Part shown: positions 58,540-64,000 of the stretch, in pieces
Position numbering within the stretch: position 1 is the stretch's first letter
How the letters are laid out: each line of letters starts with the position of its first letter
From: Anaeramoeba flamelloides
Lineage: Eukaryota; Metamonada; Anaeramoebidae
Direction: 5' to 3'
DNA: 64,000 nt
Assembly: GCA_027625915.1 (NCBI GenBank)
Contig: JANTQA010000029.1
Span: forward strand, 2,480,001-2,544,000
Made by a program: the position numbers and the translations under genes
The notes under the pieces: generated by a model
Databases searched by the model: none
The model's input: the letters and a program-made list of their open reading frames with translations, nothing else
What the model was told of the DNA's origin: nothing

Positions 58540-61338
58540 TTTCAAATTGATTTTGTAGACCTGAACAATTTTGAAAAGTTTGTTATTTGTGTTTGTTTGG
58601 TTTCGGAAAAGTCAAAAGGAATAAAGGTAGAATAAAAAGTGGTCAAAAAGGGAAAAATGATAATTTACAAAATTTTCTTCTTTTTCTAATTAACTCTAAC
58701 AAAGTTCTTTCAAGTACTAGAACAACAATTGTCTCCCTAATAAAAAAAATTTTTTATAACATCTATATAACATTTTACGAACAAAATTTCCTTTTAAATG
58801 ATGATTTTTTCAATATTTTTTAAAAAATATTCGTTTAACAGACTTCTATCAGGACACAATTTTTATAACACATTTTATAACAAACCTTTATGTTACTGAT
58901 AAATTCAAACACATGTAATAAACTTTTTTAAACAATTTCCATTTTGATAATTAAATCTAAAAATACTTTTAAAACAGTTCTTTAGTAGAAATGTTATGAA
59001 GATCAACTAATTTTACAAAGTTACTTAAGATTGGATGCAATAAAATGCTTTATCCAATTTAAGGGAAACAATTTGTAAATGGGAATATGAAGGAAAAATT
59101 TTAAGACACCTATTTGAATTTATCAGTATTAAAATTTTTTTATAAAAATTTATAACATATTAAATGTTTATAACACCTTTACAACACGTTTAAGACATAT
59201 TATAAAATAATTTTTTTATTAGGGTTTATTTTAAATTTTATTCTATATAATAATTAATTCTTGTAAGAGCTATTCTTTAAATACACCCAATTTAAGGGAC
59301 GATAAATTAGTGTTAATTTGAAAATAAAAAGATCAAAAGTTTTATTTATCTTTCCCCAATAATCATAATCCAAAAAATAAAAAATAATCATAAAAAATAC
59401 CCAATACAAAAAGGTATTAATAATTTAAGCTGGTTTTAAGAAATCCAAATTTGAAATGTTACATGCTTTTAAAAAATCTTTTTTTGGAAAGCTGAATGAA
59501 AATTTATTTCCTTTAATTTTGAAACCAATGGTAATCATAAATTCTTACCAGAGTGATATCATATATTTTCAAGAAAAATATTATTTAGGAAATTGGACTT
59601 ATTTTGACTAAAAAAAATTCAACAAAAAAAAAATAGTACTTAATATCTTGATGTTTAAAAAATCTTCCATAATTAACTCGAATACAGAAACAATAATATT
59701 CAAAATATATCGAACTTATTCTTTATTGTCAAGTTTTCATAAGTTGGTAAATAAAAAAAAAAAAAAATTTTTTCAAACTTCTAACAAGTCATCTTCCATG
59801 ACATATCAAATTTTATAACAAAAAAAAAAAAAAACAATAAGATCTTTTAATCTGAACTTTTAAAAGAAGATTTAATAATATCATAACTTTTTGTAAAAAA
59901 ACCTGAATCAGAAAATTTATTATAACTTTTTGATTTCGATCTCACAGTAATCAATTCTCTCAGTGTGTTGTTTTTCTAATTCTGAATACTCGATATAAGG
60001 TTGCTTTAAAATGATAAATATTTAATTTTTACATAAACAGATATATTTTAGGTTTCCAATGAAACCAAATTGATTTTATTGGTTGATTTTTAATAGGGGT
60101 AAAATATTACATATCCTTTCGTTTCGTAAAATTCAATTTATTGATAAAAATAAAAGTAATTACACCCTTTTTTGAAAGATTAATAAATTTGGTTTACTAA
60201 AATAGATAAAAGTCTTTGAATTATTTGTATAATAATAACGTGAAAAAACGAAATTTATAATTAAAATTTTCCGTATATTTATAGACCTATTTTTTCTTAG
60301 ATATTTAACAAAAAGAATTCTCGAAGTTTAAATATGAATCTTTGAAAAATTCAATTGGAATTATTGTTATTTTCTATAATATAGAAATAAACTTTGTGTT
60401 AGTCACAGGGTTCCAACATTTTTTTCAAATATTAATTATTTTTTTTAATTGACCTTAGAAGATTAAACAAGGAAGAGATAAGTTAAATAATAGAAAACAA
60501 AGAATAGTTGATACCAATCTGAAATAAAACAAATAAATCAATATATTTTAACAAAACATGAAAAACTCAAATTCTTTAGTCTCCTATTGTAGGAAAATAA
60601 AAATATTCATTTTGATCTTCTACTGAAAAACAAATAAAATTCCTAAATAAATAGTTATGATTTCTCTACAACCATTTCCATTGTTCTTATAACTAAATAT
60701 TAACACGCTTTTACATCTAGTGAATAACTGTCTTGCAAAAATTAAAAATTGGCAACTTAATTACATTTCAAAAAAAAATCGAAAAATAAAAAAAAAAATG
60801 TATTTAAAATGATTTCAATTTTGAAAATTGCAAAAATAAGATTTTTTCTTCTAATATCCATTCAAATCCTTTAATAACATGTAATTCACATATTACAACT
60901 GAGCCCCTTTTTACTGGAAAATGGTTTGAATTACTTTTTAAATTTACAATTTTAACTTTTTAAAAAAAACGAAAAAACTTGATGATCTAAAAAATATTTT
61001 AGATTATTTTTTTATGAGGAATCAACTAATAATAATTATCTGGTAAATTATTTCTTATTTAAACTATTTAATTCAAACTAAACCATTCATATTAAATTTT
61101 GAGATAAAAATTAAATTTTAATTTCAAATTTGCTCTTAAAAATTAAACATAAAATGCAAAGTAAATTGTAATGATATTTTAATAAAAAATAAAAAATTTA
61201 TTTTATGAAAAAAAAAGAATCAAAAAAACAAAGATTAAAAAAAGAAAGAAAGAGAAAAAAAAGTAAAAGAATAATTTATATTTATCTTGGTCAACTGGAA
61301 TATTCTTAAAAAAAAATAAATTGTATAAAAAACCCAAA
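58540..61338. other. Intergenic AT-rich stretch
   Basis: No supported gene. Contains a family D MITE at about 59311-59531. The remainder is AT-rich with poly(A) runs. The left end should hold the promoter of the seven-helix protein gene, and the right end the 3' flank of the BEACH gene. Confidence 0.45.
59311..59531. mobile_element. Family D MITE, copy 4
   Basis: Left end GAAAATAAAAAGATCAAAAG, diverged in the CATTCAGC motif; right end GGAAAGCTGAATGAAAATTT. Internal TTAATAATTTAAGCTGGTTT and GAAATGTTACATG parallel copy 1. An older copy with a decayed left arm. Confidence 0.65.
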
Positions 61339-63832
61339 TTAAATTAATTTAAATTTTGAAAAAGAAATGTTTGGTTTCGTTTTGTTTACTTTAGTGCTAA
61401 TTGCATCATTGTTTAAGTTAAAAACTTGATTATTTGAATCGGATACATAAATTTTTGATAATGTAATATTTATTGCGAATGAGATAATTGGAAATTTTGA
61501 AACCTTTTTTTGAGAAATTAACATTAGATCGCTTAAATGATGATCATTATTTTCAAGTGCCATTAATTTCCATAATTTAATGGTTCCATCAGTGTGCCCT
61601 GTTAAATAATATTTTTCTTTAAATGAATGGGGATAATTGATGTACTGGAATGTGGAAATTGAATCAGACATCCTTTTGTTAATTAGCAATTTACCATTTA
61701 ATGAAAAAAGCAAAAAATGTTCACCATCTGAAACGAAAAGGTCACCGGTTAATTTGCTTATTTTGACTAAGGCAATGGGCTTCTCTAATGTTATTAGTTT
61801 TCTAATTATTAATTTTCTATTGAGATCCCACAATATTGCAGATTTGTCTTCTGAGCCCGATAATATAATACCAAAATTTTGAGATATATCCAATGCGCTA
61901 ATTGCCTTTGTATGTCCAAAGAATCTGATTTTTAATTTAATAATTGGTTGTTGGCTTTTAAATGTGATTTTCCACACGGAAATCAAGGTATCATTACCGC
62001 CCGTTACAAAATACGCTGAATCGTCATCTGATTTGGCTATTACTATCCTTCCAGGATGGGGGTTTTCATATAGAGATAATAAATTCGAGTTATTTTTTTT
62101 ATTTTTTCTAGAATTCTTTTTTTGTGAGGATGAAGGAACAAAGGAATAAATATGGAAAGATTTGATTGAATTTTTAAACGATAAATAAATTGAAGGCAAA
62201 TATTTAAATAATAAAGTTTTTGAAGGGGTGAATTTCAAACTATTATTAATTAATTTCATATCTATAATTGTTGATGTAAATTGTTTTAATTTTTTAATTT
62301 TTAAATTATTCAAAACATTTTCTTTTAATAAATTCAATTTTTTGTATTTTATTTTCTTATTTTTAATTATTTTTAAATTCCTTTTCGGGTGGGGATCTGA
62401 ATTAAATAATTGAAGTGGAGTAATACCAAATTTAATAATTTGATTCAAAATAATTTTTTTAATAATTGGATCTTTAATTGTATCAATATTAACTGCATTT
62501 CCATAGGTTAAATAATAATAGACATTCTTAGCCTTAACCGCCTCAATATCTTTTTGTTTATAACCAAAAATTAAATCGATCCATTCATTTAGATGTTCGC
62601 TGACATAATCTGATTCTAAGGCCTTTCTCATTATTCTAATAAATTCACATGCGCTTCCTTTTGCCCACAGTGGCAATTCTACCCTCTCGATTTGCTTTTT
62701 ATCATTGGAATTATTATTTTTTTTTGGAGACATTAAAAATTCCGGTAAATAATAAAATTCTGGTATTAATTCCCTAAAATCTGGATTTTTAATATTTGTA
62801 ACATTGGCAAAAGTATCATTTATTGATTTTACAAATATTTCATTTGTGTTGGATATTGTGAGTAAATTATTGAAAGGTATTATTCTAAATAAATATGATA
62901 ATACAATTTCAAAATTAGAATAGTGATTATCATAATGAAATTTTGGTATAAGAGGATCATTCCATTTTTGAAATTTCTTAGTAATGAAATCAATAGAGTC
63001 ATCATTTAATATTCCTATTGGTCTTGAGAAGTTTCGATACATTTTCTGATCTTTTAAATTGATTGTATCGCCTTCATATTTGTTTAATACCCATGGGAAA
63101 ATTGGGTACTGATTTAAATCATTGAAACTTCTGCCAGCAATTGAATTTAATTTCATTAAATATTCAAAATTACTAATTATCCCATTTTGCCATAATTTAC
63201 AATATTTCTTTAACCTTATTTTGTTATTTTTATTTAAATAGAACTGGATCAAATACTCTTCTTTTTCCTTTGGTGTTTTTTTCTTTTTGTTCTCGTTAAT
63301 ATTTTTATTATACTTTTTCTTATTATTGGAATTGGAATTGTCTTTATTAGTTTCTGTTTCCTGTTTGTTTTTTGATAAAATGTCATGAAATATATTATAA
63401 ATAACATTTCTTGTTTTTAATTTAAAAGTTAAATATTGTGTTTTCCCATTTTTAAAATATATTTCAATTGAATCATTTAAATAATTGCATCGACAACGTT
63501 TGATCATTTTTACAATGTTTTTATATTTATATTTTTTATTTTTTATTAAAGATGTTGGGGATTTGATTATTTGATTTTTGTTATTTATTGATAAAGCCTT
63601 AAATAAATAAAAATTATTTTTACCAATTATTAAGATCCCTCGATAATTTTTAAATTGGTGATTATGAAGATAATTAAATTTGGAAACAATTATTTCATTT
63701 TTTGGTAATAATTGAGAAATATAATGTATTTCTTCAAATTCTTCACAATTATGTTTTAATTCTAGTGATTCTAGAGTTAAGATTGTAAAATTATCATTAT
63801 CATTATTATTATTATGATTTTTATTATTATTA

Positions 63833-63903
<71 letters not shown>

Positions 63904-64000
63904 TATATTATCATCATCATTATTATTATCATTATTATGATTATTGAAATTTGATTCAATTATTGGAATTAATTTTTTATGCATTTGGTATTTATTTTCA
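61339..64000 (-). CDS. BEACH-WD40 protein (PH-BEACH, BEACH, WD repeats), probably 5'-truncated by the window edge
   Basis: BEACH proteins are large scaffolds in membrane traffic, lysosome biogenesis and phagocytosis. From the first Met (63984) the frame gives 881 residues, but it stays open to the window edge. Because family members are usually 2000-3700 residues, more N-terminal sequence is likely outside. Regions: Asn/Asp tract about 13-65 encoded by ATT/ATC-type repeats on the plus strand; PH-like domain about 75-215 with SIEIYFKNGKTQYLTF; Lys/Asn linker; BEACH about 265-550 with WQNGIISNFEYLMKLNSIAG, RSFNDLNQYPIFPWVL, RPIGIL and ELPLWAKGSACEFIRIMRKA; C-terminal WD repeats with YFVTGGNDTLISVWKI, ILSGSEDKSAILWDL and YLTGHTDGTIKLWKL. 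No intron required. The C terminus ends at TAA 61339. Domain calls are firm; the subfamily (LYST, neurobeachin or LvsB type) is not resolved. Confidence 0.92.

Noticed and set aside
1..64000. CRISPR arrays, bacterial operons, rRNA genes
   Set aside because: No regularly spaced direct repeats with unique spacers and no rRNA-like conserved segments were seen. Gene structures are eukaryotic.

Overview
This is nuclear DNA of a very AT-rich unicellular eukaryote. The evidence is spliceosomal GT-AG introns, the standard code (TAA and TGA both end genes), asparagine runs, long homopolymer A/T tracts, and typical eukaryotic proteins: 14-3-3, the COP9 signalosome subunit CSN5, a DHHC acyltransferase, a BEACH-WD40 protein and the queuosine salvage enzyme QNG1. 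The protein set and composition would fit an amoeboid or metamonad-like protist. I cannot name the species from sequence alone. Genes are sparse, about nine solid ones in 64 kb.

Layout. 1-7.6 kb: no gene, but a nested stack of transposon-derived repeats at 0.38-2.23 kb. 7.6-8.9 kb (minus): a three-exon 14-3-3 gene. 14.1-19.2 kb (plus): a three-exon metallophosphoesterase with two introns of about 2 kb. 24.6-28.6 kb (plus): a four-exon C2-domain protein with a 16-nt microexon, a 2.6-kb last intron and an Asn/Met/Gly-rich tail. 28.6-38.4 kb: a repeat-rich gene desert. 38.5-41.0 kb (plus): intronless QNG1, then a coiled-coil protein. 46.4-47.5 kb (minus): a variant DHYC-type palmitoyltransferase. 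50.2-53.7 kb (plus): five-exon CSN5. 57.3-58.5 kb (minus): a four-exon seven-helix membrane protein resembling TOM1/TOM3 or GPR137. 61.3-64.0 kb (minus): a BEACH-WD40 protein whose 5' end probably lies beyond the window.

Spliced models were built by joining exons at GT-AG sites so that phase and conserved protein motifs run across each junction. All five multi-exon models come out as whole numbers of codons. Short introns are 58-250 bp, but four introns exceed 1.7 kb and are packed with the same foldback repeats seen between genes.

The noncoding DNA is dominated by short inverted-repeat elements. Several families begin with CAGT and sit between TA dinucleotides, as Tc1/mariner-type MITEs do. 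Filled and empty sites, and insertions of one family inside another, can be read directly. A separate family of about 80-bp near-perfect palindromes occurs in clusters at 22.2, 28.9, 45.2 and 49.3 kb. The genes are unrelated housekeeping and signalling genes; I see no operon or co-acting gene cluster. The most notable protein observation is that the DHHC protein has lost three of the four ligands of one zinc site while keeping the other site intact.
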